DNA of 64,000 nucleotides from a virus. The position numbers and the translations under genes are program-made. A model generated the notes under the pieces. That model had not been told where the DNA came from, ran no database searches, and saw nothing but the letters and a program-made list of their open reading frames with translations. Location of the stretch: the IMG/VR virus record IMGVR_UViG_3300021962_000023, positions 1 through 64,000 of that record; one strand, given 5' to 3'. Positions 49,624 through 58,099 of this stretch are shown one piece after another; the stretch's first letter is position 1; every line of letters begins with the position of its first letter.

Positions 49624-51006
49624 CTATAACTCTATTAACTTAAATTTTTGTTTTGGTTTCCAATTTGTAAATGCCCCTTCCATTCCCTCAACTAATGCCT
49701 CACACATCGCTTCTTTACTCAATCCTCCTTCTGCTAAGAAATGATTTCTACCTTTTAATCCTGCAGATTTTCGTTCTTCTCTTCCAACTCTATACCAATC
49801 CATAATCAATGGTGATACATCTTCAAAATCAACTCTATCATCAAAGATATATGGAGTAGGAACTGAACCCGTTGTTGAACGAACTGGCCAAATTGGTTTA
49901 ACCCAATCTCCCCAAACTACACCTGCTTTTTTATGTCTATCGTGTAATGACCCAATTTCCACATAATCTTCTGCGGTTAATAATTTACCCGTACCTTTAT
50001 CTCTGAATCCACATTGGTCTTGTAATCCACCAGTCACATTTACAATGATAGGTGTTCCCGCCATTACCGATTCTGCGGTTGCTAATCCAAACCCTTCATT
50101 GGAAGCAATATTAATTGTAACATCAGCTATATTATAGAAATAATTTAATTGTTCTTCTGTATATTTGTTTGGTGCAAATATCACATTTGTTTCTGGTAAA
50201 CAACATTCTGCAATAGTTCTCGGTAAATCTGTCCCATGCTCTTGAACCGGTTCGGTGTGCATCAATAAACATACTTTATCTCTATCTTCGGGAGCCAATG
50301 CTTCTACAAACTTATCAAATGCTAATATAACATCAATTGGTTGTTTTCTACGAATGTTTCTATTATTCCAATAAAGAACAAATTCATACTCTTTATCGCC
50401 AAATATAGATTGTTTAAATTCTTTTGGAACTTCTACTGGTTTATACAAATCCGAATTGATACCATGTGGTACATAGCTCACTTGCCAATCAGCCGGTTTA
50501 GTCCAATGTTTTTCTTTATCCCAACTCCAAACTCGTTTAGTAATACCATAAGTTTGTTTTGAAATAGTTCCAATCCAATCACAACTTTCGTAATAATCTC
50601 TATTGTATTTTGGGTCTGGCAAATCATCCCAAATATGATAAAAGAAAAGAGGAACTGATTGTCTAACTTCATGCTCCATTTCATATAACCAAATCCAATA
50701 TCTTGGGTCTGTAAAGTGTAAGATTGCATCCGGCTTTTCCATCATCAATAATTGACGAATGATATCGGCATTACCATACCCATCGGATGGATATATTTTT
50801 ACTTCAGCATCCTTTACCCCAGTTTGCTCTCTTACGCTATCATTCAAATCTAAAATTTTCCCAGCTTCAGGGTGTTTAATTGCTGCACCTAATTGTACCC
50901 AATCGTATCTATCAACAGTTCCCATAACTAATTGTTTGGAAACATTGGCAATACCACTTGTCATTCTTAGGTCATCGGAAAGTAAGAGAATTTTCTTTTT
51001 TGCCAT
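49624..51006 (-). CDS. glycosyltransferase, GT-B family 1/4
   Basis: 460 residues. ILLLSDDLRMTSGIANVSKQ at the start; VTINIASNEGFGLATAESVM and GTPIIVNVTGGLQDQCGFRD at the end are GT4 signatures. It is spaced 1 base from the next gene. Related in layout to the 48354 and 60663 genes. Confidence 0.82.
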   Translation of the reverse strand: MAKKKILLLSDDLRMTSGIANVSKQLVMGTVDRYDWVQLGAAIKHPEAGKILDLNDSVREQTGVKDAEVKIYPSDGYGNADIIRQLLMMEKPDAILHFTDPRYWIWLYEMEHEVRQSVPLFFYHIWDDLPDPKYNRDYYESCDWIGTISKQTYGITKRVWSWDKEKHWTKPADWQVSYVPHGINSDLYKPVEVPKEFKQSIFGDKEYEFVLYWNNRNIRRKQPIDVILAFDKFVEALAPEDRDKVCLLMHTEPVQEHGTDLPRTIAECCLPETNVIFAPNKYTEEQLNYFYNIADVTINIASNEGFGLATAESVMAGTPIIVNVTGGLQDQCGFRDKGTGKLLTAEDYVEIGSLHDRHKKAGVVWGDWVKPIWPVRSTTGSVPTPYIFDDRVDFEDVSPLIMDWYRVGREERKSAGLKGRNHFLAEGGLSKEAMCEALVEGMEGAFTNWKPKQKFKLIEL

Positions 51007-51021
51007 AACTTTTTTTGTTTC

Positions 51022-51219
51022 TTAAAATTGTGAACCACTTACTTGTAGTATAGTGTATTCGTTTAATTGTTTTCTAAATTTTTCATTTTTAGTGTAAAGG
51101 TCTAAACTTCTATTAACGAGTTTTTGAAAATTAATACCACCTTGTATTGCGGATATTTTAAAATCTTCATCGTATAACTTTTGTATAACCTTAACAGTTG
51201 TTAATTTTAAATCTGCCAT
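51022..51219 (-). CDS. ribbon-helix-helix-like small protein
   Basis: 65 residues from MADLKLTTVKVIQKLYDEDF (51219). LTTVKVIQKLYDEDFKISAI followed by GGINFQKLVNRSLDLYTKN fits an RHH DNA-binding fold: a short strand and two helices. It could be a transcription regulator of the adjoining genes. A start at 51246 is possible but adds only a Tyr/Lys-rich tail. Confidence 0.6.
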   Translation of the reverse strand: MADLKLTTVKVIQKLYDEDFKISAIQGGINFQKLVNRSLDLYTKNEKFRKQLNEYTILQVSGSQF

Positions 51220-51260
51220 AGTTAATTTGTATTTATATATATACATATATATAGATAAAA

Positions 51261-52124
51261 TTATTTTCCATCACAAATTCCTCGTTGCTTAAATTCACAC
51301 CAATCGCATAACTTTGATGGCTTCTTAGGATAATCAATATCCATTCTATAATTACCAGCTTCATCAAACACCGAATCAACAAATGCTAAAAATCCATTCC
51401 AAGCTTTATTAACCGATGGTTTGCCGCTTGCAGGTACATGTCTACTGATACGTGGGATTGTGTAATCTTCTACCTCAGCTACTTTTCGTTTTAAGATGAT
51501 AAATTCTACCTCAATCATATCTTGTGATATGTTTAACATTTCGGCATAAAACTTCTTATACAAAAGTATTTGTGAATTTTTAACGGGGTCTGATTTCTGA
51601 TATTTACTCCAACCTTTTGTAGATGTTTTGAAATCGGTAATACGATATCTACCTGTCTTTTTATTTCTGACAATGAAATCGATGAATCCTAAGAAGTTTA
51701 CATTCTCTGCAATCTTAGTATTAATTGGTTGTTCGATAGCAACTAACTCATCATCTTTTAATGAGAAAAAGTTATTGAAGTTTTTTGGCTTTTGAAAATA
51801 ATCTAATATAAGATTACCATCTTCCAAAAATTCTACCATCTCTTCTTTTGTGGAAATGTGTGTTTTGTATTCTTCGAATTCCTTTAGATAAATGTCTTTC
51901 ATTTTTACTTTCAACATATCTTTAAGATTCATCATCTTATCGGCTTGTGATTTCGAAATGCGAAGGCATTTATCCAAGTATTCTTGTAGTGTTTCGTGCA
52001 TTGCCGAACCAAATACTGAATGTATATTTGATGTTGATTCGGATAACTTATCAATATAACTTAATTTATATTGTTGTGGACAACTACTCCACATACTATA
52101 TTGAGAAAATGAAACTCTTGCCAT
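51261..52124 (-). CDS. PD-(D/E)XK nuclease, Cas4/RecB-like with Fe-S Cys
   Basis: 287 residues. Cys15 (SSCPQQY), the FLGFIDFIV and YRITDFKTSTKGW block (catalytic D-x-K), and C-terminal LCDWCEFKQRGICDGK give four Cys that could hold a 4Fe-4S cluster, as in Cas4/AddB-type exonucleases. It likely works with the phage's replication or recombination genes. It has its own promoter at 52142-52173. Confidence 0.85.
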   Translation of the reverse strand: MARVSFSQYSMWSSCPQQYKLSYIDKLSESTSNIHSVFGSAMHETLQEYLDKCLRISKSQADKMMNLKDMLKVKMKDIYLKEFEEYKTHISTKEEMVEFLEDGNLILDYFQKPKNFNNFFSLKDDELVAIEQPINTKIAENVNFLGFIDFIVRNKKTGRYRITDFKTSTKGWSKYQKSDPVKNSQILLYKKFYAEMLNISQDMIEVEFIILKRKVAEVEDYTIPRISRHVPASGKPSVNKAWNGFLAFVDSVFDEAGNYRMDIDYPKKPSKLCDWCEFKQRGICDGK

Positions 52125-52141
52125 ATTATTTGTTTATAATA

Positions 52142-52173
52142 CAAATATACAACTTTTATTTCATTATTCCAAA
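52142..52173 (-). promoter_or_regulatory. promoter of the PD-(D/E)XK nuclease gene
   Basis: -33 TTTGG and -7 TATATTTG on the minus strand, 20 bases apart. Confidence 0.7.
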
Positions 52174-53409
52174 TTAAATGATTGGATTTTTTCTGGTATC
52201 TTCATTAATAATATCATCTATAAATGAAAGTTTTTCAGGTAAAAATGTATCATTAAATATCATACCATGTGTAGTATGGGCTACTAAATATTTTTTAGAA
52301 TTAACTCTATCCCAACTTGTAACTTTAGCACTTTTAAGATAGTTGATGTATTTTTCTAAATATTCTTTTAGTTTAACAGACTGAATATTATTAATTTTAT
52401 CTTCATATAAACTTATTAACTTCGTTCTATGTTCATCAAAATTAACAGGGTTGTACCACCAAGGAAAACGAACATAGTGAAAATTAATTAACTCATGTGA
52501 TTCATTTAATTCTTCTAAAAAATCAAAAAAATCATAAGCGTTTAATAAAGAAGCAGTATATTGGAAATCATATGTGATATTTTTATATTGAGTCATAGCC
52601 CATTTTAGTACCATCATATTTTTCTTAAATACTTTTGTATCAAATCCGGTTCTAACATATTCACCAACTTCACCTAATCCATCTATTGATATTGAAAAAT
52701 GTACTTTTCTAAAATCTTTCAAATATTCAAATATAGTTTTTCCTTTATATTTTAAAATACTGAAGTTTGTATTATACATTAAGGATATATCTTTCTTATT
52801 CTTTAATGAATCTAATAATTTAAAATGCTCCTCCAATACAAAAGGCTCACCACCGGCAAAATATAATACTTCTATATTTTTCATAGATTCCTCATTTAAT
52901 TTGAAATCTACTTTACTTAAAGATTCTACTTTCTCTTCACCAAATGCAAGAACTCCCATATTTGTTTTATAGAAATCCTCTTTCTCTTCTTGCCATTTAG
53001 TTGAATAAGAGTCATTGCAAGTTCTACATTTAAAATTACAAATATTAGATGGTCTTAAATCCAATGATACAAATTCCGTAGCTACTGTACCATCGAATTT
53101 TTCATCACTAATATATTTTTTATCAATATCATTCAATCTCGCGCTATGATGTTCATTCCATCTAATTCTGGATGATTTAATATCTTGCTTTTCTAAATCG
53201 TAACAAGCACTACAATAATCGTTTTGTACACCATTTACCATATCCAATCGAAGTTTTTTATATTCTTCTGAATTGAATGCATCTTCTATCGAAGTTCCCT
53301 TTAAATTAATATCGGTAAATGCCTTTTGTGAATCACAACATGGTTTTGCTGTTCCATCCATATACCCATTTAGGTGTATAAAAGGTAATATACAAAAACT
53401 CTTATTCAT
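52174..53409 (-). CDS. radical SAM protein, twitch/SPASM-like
   Basis: 411 residues. NICNFKCRTC at 122-131 has the CxxxCxxC that binds 4Fe-4S and SAM. Additional Cys pairs occur at 24-25, 66 and 69, as in auxiliary-cluster (twitch/SPASM) enzymes. YFAGGEPFVLEEHF follows. It abuts the clamp-loader small-subunit gene by 1 base, a striking place for a radical enzyme; substrate unknown. The ferredoxin at 27466 may be its reductant. Confidence 0.85.
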   Translation of the reverse strand: MNKSFCILPFIHLNGYMDGTAKPCCDSQKAFTDINLKGTSIEDAFNSEEYKKLRLDMVNGVQNDYCSACYDLEKQDIKSSRIRWNEHHSARLNDIDKKYISDEKFDGTVATEFVSLDLRPSNICNFKCRTCNDSYSTKWQEEKEDFYKTNMGVLAFGEEKVESLSKVDFKLNEESMKNIEVLYFAGGEPFVLEEHFKLLDSLKNKKDISLMYNTNFSILKYKGKTIFEYLKDFRKVHFSISIDGLGEVGEYVRTGFDTKVFKKNMMVLKWAMTQYKNITYDFQYTASLLNAYDFFDFLEELNESHELINFHYVRFPWWYNPVNFDEHRTKLISLYEDKINNIQSVKLKEYLEKYINYLKSAKVTSWDRVNSKKYLVAHTTHGMIFNDTFLPEKLSFIDDIINEDTRKNPII

Positions 53410-53861
53410 TATATCTTTAATTTTAATTTTGTAATTTGCTTTTTATCAGTACCATACTTTTCAGAAATATATTTAATATTTTCTCTACCCTCTCTAGTAG
53501 AATACAATATATCTAAATATTCTATTGCTTGGGTTTCTGAACAATCATATTCTTTTTTAATAAGTTCTATTATAAACGATTCATACTTTTCAGCCGATTT
53601 TCCTTTCATATACTTTAGAAAGTATCTGCCTTTTGGAATTGCATTAATATATAACTTATACATATCCTTTGGCTCAAGTGTTTGAGTCAAAGGTAGTATA
53701 GTTGCAATCAATTCAACCCAATCTGGATTCATCGAAAGGAATCGATTAATCATAAAGTTGCTCCAAGACTTCTTATCCTCTTCTGATAGATTATCAAAAT
53801 ACTTTGGGTCTTGTTCGTTTGTAATAGCCTTAATGTGGTCAAATAAACTTTTACCAGCCAT
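53409..53861 (-). CDS. clamp-loader small subunit, gp62-like
   Basis: 150 residues, helical, in the right size and place: next to the gp44-like loader. ANPDWVELIATILP-like and GRYFLKYMKGKSAEKYESFI regions match gp62-type small subunits, though pairwise similarity is low. It would complete the gp44/62 complex that loads the clamp. Confidence 0.65.
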   Translation of the reverse strand: MAGKSLFDHIKAITNEQDPKYFDNLSEEDKKSWSNFMINRFLSMNPDWVELIATILPLTQTLEPKDMYKLYINAIPKGRYFLKYMKGKSAEKYESFIIELIKKEYDCSETQAIEYLDILYSTREGRENIKYISEKYGTDKKQITKLKLKI

Positions 53862-53862
53862 A

Positions 53863-54108
53863 TTAATTAATTAATGGGTTTGCTTTTTTTTGTAATTCGG
53901 GTGGTAACAATTCTTGCAAAGCTTCTCCACAAGCCGTACATAAATACATTTCAATTGGTATAATTGTATCTTGCGATTGTCCGGTCATTATTTTACTTAA
54001 TTTCTTAAATCTAACACCTGGCATAAATACTTTACCACCACATTCACATACCATATCTCTTGCATCATTTAGGTTAATACCTAATGGCAATCCGTTTTGT
54101 CCTTCCAT
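53863..54108 (-). CDS. small zinc-ribbon protein
   Basis: 81 residues. CECGGKVF and CTACGEALQ are two CxCG/CxxCG pairs about 35 residues apart. Zinc ribbons inserted between the two clamp-loader genes are known in other T4-like phages. It abuts both neighbours (1-2 bases). Confidence 0.6.
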   Translation of the reverse strand: MEGQNGLPLGINLNDARDMVCECGGKVFMPGVRFKKLSKIMTGQSQDTIIPIEMYLCTACGEALQELLPPELQKKANPLIN

Positions 54109-55055
54109 TATCGTATAATGTTTATAATTTGAATTAATAATGATGCGAATATAATTTCCTTATCGACAACCAATGCATCTTTGGATTGAGCTTCAGCAAT
54201 TGCTAAAATGATATTTGCTGTGTTGCCACCTGCGTAATCATCAACCTTATCATAAAGATATGTATACATTTCGGTATAATCGTTCATTTGATTATCCAAC
54301 ACCATTTGTCTTGTTTTTAAATATAGATTTCTTTTATCATCAGAACCTTTTAATGCATCGACCAATTTTGTTTTAAAATCGGATTCAATCATAATAGCTT
54401 TATCCACTTTCAATTCGCCTTTATTGGATTGAAGTTGGCAAGTATTTAATATTCTACGAATATCTGGGTAATAAGAACTTACAATTTCCGCAACATTCTT
54501 AATATCATATGTAATCTTTTCAGTATCTAATATCTTACTAACCTGAATTGCTACATCCTTTTTAGTTGGAGGTGTGATTGCAAATGATTGACATCTACTT
54601 TGAATCGGGTCAATAATCTTTTCAATGTAATTACAAGTCAAAATGAATCTACAATGTTTACTGAATGTTTCCATTAAGTTACGAAGAATTGCTTGTGCAT
54701 TTGGAGTCATATAATCAAACTCATCCAAAATCACAACTTTGAATCCTGCGAATCCAACCGATGATGCGAAGTTCTTTACTTTATTACGAACTGTATCCAC
54801 ATTGTTCTCATCCGATGCGTTGATAATCATATGGTCACATTTGATTGTGTTTACGATTAACTTTGCTAATGTGGTTTTACCCGTACCTGCTTTACCATAA
54901 AGTAGTAAGTGAGGAATATCGTTGTTATCCAAATATTGTTGGATAGTTTCTTTGATGGTTTCATTACCAACATAATCTGCAAGTGTTTGTGGGCGATATT
55001 TTTCTACCCATAAACTATGCTCTCTTTTATTAATATCGTTTGCGAAAAAACTCAT
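54108..55055 (-). CDS. clamp-loader AAA+ large subunit, gp44-like
   Basis: 315 residues. Walker A GKAGTGKTTLAK (54-65), Walker B VVILDEFD (107-114), sensor I TCNYIEK, and SRCQSF arginine finger define the RFC/gp44 family. It loads the sliding clamp at the replication fork. It overlaps the neighbouring genes by 1 and 4 bases. Confidence 0.92.
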   Translation of the reverse strand: MSFFANDINKREHSLWVEKYRPQTLADYVGNETIKETIQQYLDNNDIPHLLLYGKAGTGKTTLAKLIVNTIKCDHMIINASDENNVDTVRNKVKNFASSVGFAGFKVVILDEFDYMTPNAQAILRNLMETFSKHCRFILTCNYIEKIIDPIQSRCQSFAITPPTKKDVAIQVSKILDTEKITYDIKNVAEIVSSYYPDIRRILNTCQLQSNKGELKVDKAIMIESDFKTKLVDALKGSDDKRNLYLKTRQMVLDNQMNDYTEMYTYLYDKVDDYAGGNTANIILAIAEAQSKDALVVDKEIIFASLLIQIINIIR

Positions 55056-55999
55056 AACATTATTTTTTTTAATTCATTTAAAATGTGGCCGTTATGTATC
55101 ATATCTTCAAGCCTTTTTAAATTGTTTGATTTAATATTTCTTTCTTTTAATTCAATTGTATTCAAATCCGAAATTTCCTTAACAATTTTACTTTCATATG
55201 AAGTGTATCCAATTATATCAAATCCATCTTTTTCCAATTCGGATTTTATTCTATGCTGTAAAATATGAATGGTTGGTATACCCAATGATTCCATAATAAA
55301 TCCTTTCAATATTTTATCAGAACAAAAGAATGCAATAGCATCCGTATTAGATGATTCAAAACTTAAAAACATCTCACAATCCATAAAATTAAAAAATTGT
55401 ACAGACCATTGCTTATAACTATCAGTTATATTAGGTCCTATTAATAATTTAAATGTTTCTGAATTTTTTTGTTCTATAATTTTAAATATATCTACATAGT
55501 TTGATTTTCTAATTTCTTTTAATAAAAAATCTCTATCATTTCTATAACCCTCTCTATGCCATACTCCACATTTGTATTTTTTATCACAAACTATTTTTTG
55601 AAATTCAAAAAGTTCTACTGCAAATAATACATAATAATACATCAAAGATAATGATACATTTAAATATGTGTTGGGATAATCCAATATTTGTCCTTGAGTA
55701 CCACCATCAATTGCGCTTGTAATTATTTTAAAATTATCATATTTTAAAAATTCTTTTCTATTTTCCAAATGAAATCCATCACCATGAATACATAAAAGAA
55801 ATACTTTGTAATTATTTTCTAATAAAAATAAAGCATCATTTGGTTGAAATTGTTTGGTTGAATAGATAAATCCATCGTAGTTTTTATAATCTATTTTACG
55901 AGGGGATACTCCCATAGTTACATGAAATGTTGCTGGAAATTTTATATATTCCAGCAACTTCATTTCAGTTAAAGCATTTTCGTGTACCCAAATATTCAT
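55052..55999 (-). CDS. GT10-like glycosyltransferase, distant
   Basis: 315 residues. SDKILKGFIMESLGIPTIHI and KDGFDIIGYTSYE resemble the last block of the protein at 5952-7184 (EKTWKAIYIGVPF), so it may be a relative. Position between the replication genes is odd. Confidence in function is low. Confidence 0.45.
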   Translation of the reverse strand: MNIWVHENALTEMKLLEYIKFPATFHVTMGVSPRKIDYKNYDGFIYSTKQFQPNDALFLLENNYKVFLLCIHGDGFHLENRKEFLKYDNFKIITSAIDGGTQGQILDYPNTYLNVSLSLMYYYVLFAVELFEFQKIVCDKKYKCGVWHREGYRNDRDFLLKEIRKSNYVDIFKIIEQKNSETFKLLIGPNITDSYKQWSVQFFNFMDCEMFLSFESSNTDAIAFFCSDKILKGFIMESLGIPTIHILQHRIKSELEKDGFDIIGYTSYESKIVKEISDLNTIELKERNIKSNNLKRLEDMIHNGHILNELKKIML

Positions 56000-56002
56000 T
56001 AA

Positions 56003-56302
56003 TTAGTTTTTTACGAATACACCATTTACAGTCTTACCTGTTCTATCTTTGATTTCATTCCAAGCTGCTTCCAAACAATCAGCGGGTTCTAATCCCAATT
56101 GTTTAGCTAAAATGATAAGTGTTACAAATGAATCACCAATACCATCTTTGATTTCCTCATCTTTGGATTTCAATAATGCCCCAGCGGTTTCACCCACCTC
56201 TTCCAAAACTTTCAATAATTGTTTTGGTGCATTTTCTTTTTTTAGGATATCCTTATCCGATGCCCATTGGGACACATTTTCAATTAAATTATCAAATGTC
56301 AT
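56003..56302 (-). CDS. MazG-like NTP pyrophosphohydrolase
   Basis: 99 residues. LKVLEEVGETAGALLK (EExxE) and DGIGDSFVTLIILAKQL (ExxD-like) are MazG features. It would hydrolyse (d)NTPs or ppGpp. Next to the clamp-loader and GT genes. Confidence 0.85.
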   Translation of the reverse strand: MTFDNLIENVSQWASDKDILKKENAPKQLLKVLEEVGETAGALLKSKDEEIKDGIGDSFVTLIILAKQLGLEPADCLEAAWNEIKDRTGKTVNGVFVKN

Positions 56303-56303
56303 A

Positions 56304-56576
56304 TTATTTTTCTTTTACTCTTTCTAATTTTGTTTCTTCTGAAATTGGTCTTGGGAATATTTTAAATTCCATACCATTTTGTTTAAAGTGCAATGCACGT
56401 CCTTCTATTGATTCAATTTGTAAAACCAATGGAGCACTATTGCTATCTTCATTTGAAAATGCAAATACAACAGGCTCATTGTTAAAAAATTGAAAACACC
56501 ATTCAGCATCTACAATTGGAGTTTGTTCTGTTGGTTGAATTTCTTCGTTTGGTGCGAATCCGTTATCTTCTATCAT
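56304..56576 (-). CDS. small hypothetical protein
   Basis: 90 residues, MIEDNGFAPNEEIQPTEQTP; a beta-rich middle (WCFQFFNNEPVVFAFSNEDS) and charged tail. No family recognised. Between MazG and the clamp gene, with 1-base and 7-base spacing. Confidence 0.5.
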   Translation of the reverse strand: MIEDNGFAPNEEIQPTEQTPIVDAEWCFQFFNNEPVVFAFSNEDSNSAPLVLQIESIEGRALHFKQNGMEFKIFPRPISEETKLERVKEK

Positions 56577-56583
56577 AAGTTTA

Positions 56584-57297
56584 TTAGTTTGAAATTTCTA
56601 CTAAATAGTATTTACAAGTAAACTCATCAATTTTGAATTCAACATGGGCTAAACCATCAGTAGATACTTTTAATTTAGCAGTAGTTGCTTCTTTATTAGC
56701 CGTTAAGATTTCTTTTAAATATTTCGCTGAGAATGAAATTGGTTTTACATCACCATCATATCCTTTAACTGCGGTAAATGTAACTCTATTTGTAGAGATT
56801 GATGAATAACCGATTGCCATTTTTAAATCACCACCTTCGGTAAATACAGTGAATGTATCGATATCAGATAATGCACCTTTTGCTTTGATAAATTTATCAA
56901 TCATATTCGATGCCATTTCAATACCAATACCAAATTCTGGCATTTGCTTTAAATCAGGAACAGATGGAATAACACCCAAATCTGCTAATTGATATGATGT
57001 TTCGGTTTCATCCGAAGATAATTTCAATACAGTAGCTTTATCACCAACTGAATCTACTTTTAGATTAATATCACTATCCAAAATACCCACCAAATTCTTT
57101 AATAAAGAAGTTGTGTAAATACCAATGTTAAATGGCGTTGATGTAAATCCATCAAAATCCACTTCTCCTAACATCGTTTTGTCATCCGAAATGAAACGAA
57201 CTGATAATTTGTTACCTTCAGCGTTCCATGCTACTGATTCGATTACTCCACCTAATGAATACTTTTGGATAAATCGTAAAAGATTGTTTTTGTTCAT
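56584..57297 (-). CDS. sliding clamp, gp45-like
   Basis: 237 residues with two related domains; FIQKYSLGGVIESVAWNAEG, NIGIYTTSLLKNLVGILDSD, VTFTAVKGYDGDVKPISFSA and LKEILTANKEATTAKLKVST correspond to the beta-clamp-like fold of T4 gp45. It gives processivity to the polymerase. Own promoter at 57332-57362. Confidence 0.85.
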   Translation of the reverse strand: MNKNNLLRFIQKYSLGGVIESVAWNAEGNKLSVRFISDDKTMLGEVDFDGFTSTPFNIGIYTTSLLKNLVGILDSDINLKVDSVGDKATVLKLSSDETETSYQLADLGVIPSVPDLKQMPEFGIGIEMASNMIDKFIKAKGALSDIDTFTVFTEGGDLKMAIGYSSISTNRVTFTAVKGYDGDVKPISFSAKYLKEILTANKEATTAKLKVSTDGLAHVEFKIDEFTCKYYLVEISN

Positions 57298-57331
57298 AAC
57301 TTTTGTTTTTTAAATTTTAATTATTGTTCTA

Positions 57332-57362
57332 CAAATATACTACAAATTTTTGATAATACCAA
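57332..57362 (-). promoter_or_regulatory. sliding-clamp promoter
   Basis: -33 TTGG and -7 TATATTTG on the minus strand, 35 bases before the start codon. Confidence 0.7.
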
Positions 57363-58098
57363 GTCTTTTTATATGATTATATAAATTTTCTGCATAATTT
57401 TTATTTTCTTCAGAAGTGGCATGTTGATGGGAGTCTGTATATTGTTTATATTCGCCATCAAACCTATTATCATCTGAATATTCTGTGTTTAAAAATACTC
57501 CATTCCAAATAAATGGTATTTCTTTCGATTTTAAATAGTATGTTATTAGTTGATGGTTCTTATACCAGTTTATATAATCATCTTCTATATTTGATAATTT
57601 TTCTAACATTTGGAATTCATTTATACCATCCGGATGTTCTTTATAATATCCCCACGGATTTAAAGCAAATGGTTCAACCCCACCATCCGATTTGTAGTAT
57701 TCTCGGCGTGATGGATAACTATACATTACTAATACCAAATCAGGCTTTACTTTATCTACGAATGTTAATATAGTTCTTGCTATATAATCATTACTCCTAC
57801 CACTATGTCCAAAATTCAAATCAACACCATTATTTACTAATTTGGAAAAATAATGAGGCCAAGTTTCATCATCATTTACACCAATTCCTTCTGTATGTGA
57901 ACACCCTACACTCATAACTTTGTATCCTTGTTTTAAAAAGGAATCTCCTCTAAATCCAAGTTCATTGTAAGTGTATGTATTTTTATTTGAATTATCGGAG
58001 CCTGAGCCTTGGAATCTTCTTCCTTTTCGTTCACTCAATTTCCATCGAAATGATGTAACATCAAATGTTATTGATTTCCAAAATTTTAATCCTTTCAT
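57340..58098 (-). CDS. SGNH-like hydrolase 4
   Basis: 252 residues. MSVGCSHTEGIGVNDDETWP contains the block-I Ser, GHSGRSNDYIARTI has block II features, and TDSHQHATSEENKNYAENLY holds the C-terminal Asp-x-x-His. It sits between clamp and polymerase. Likely an ester hydrolase/transferase for glycans. Confidence 0.65.
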   Translation of the reverse strand: MKGLKFWKSITFDVTSFRWKLSERKGRRFQGSGSDNSNKNTYTYNELGFRGDSFLKQGYKVMSVGCSHTEGIGVNDDETWPHYFSKLVNNGVDLNFGHSGRSNDYIARTILTFVDKVKPDLVLVMYSYPSRREYYKSDGGVEPFALNPWGYYKEHPDGINEFQMLEKLSNIEDDYINWYKNHQLITYYLKSKEIPFIWNGVFLNTEYSDDNRFDGEYKQYTDSHQHATSEENKNYAENLYNHIKRLGIIKNL

Positions 58099-58099
58099 A

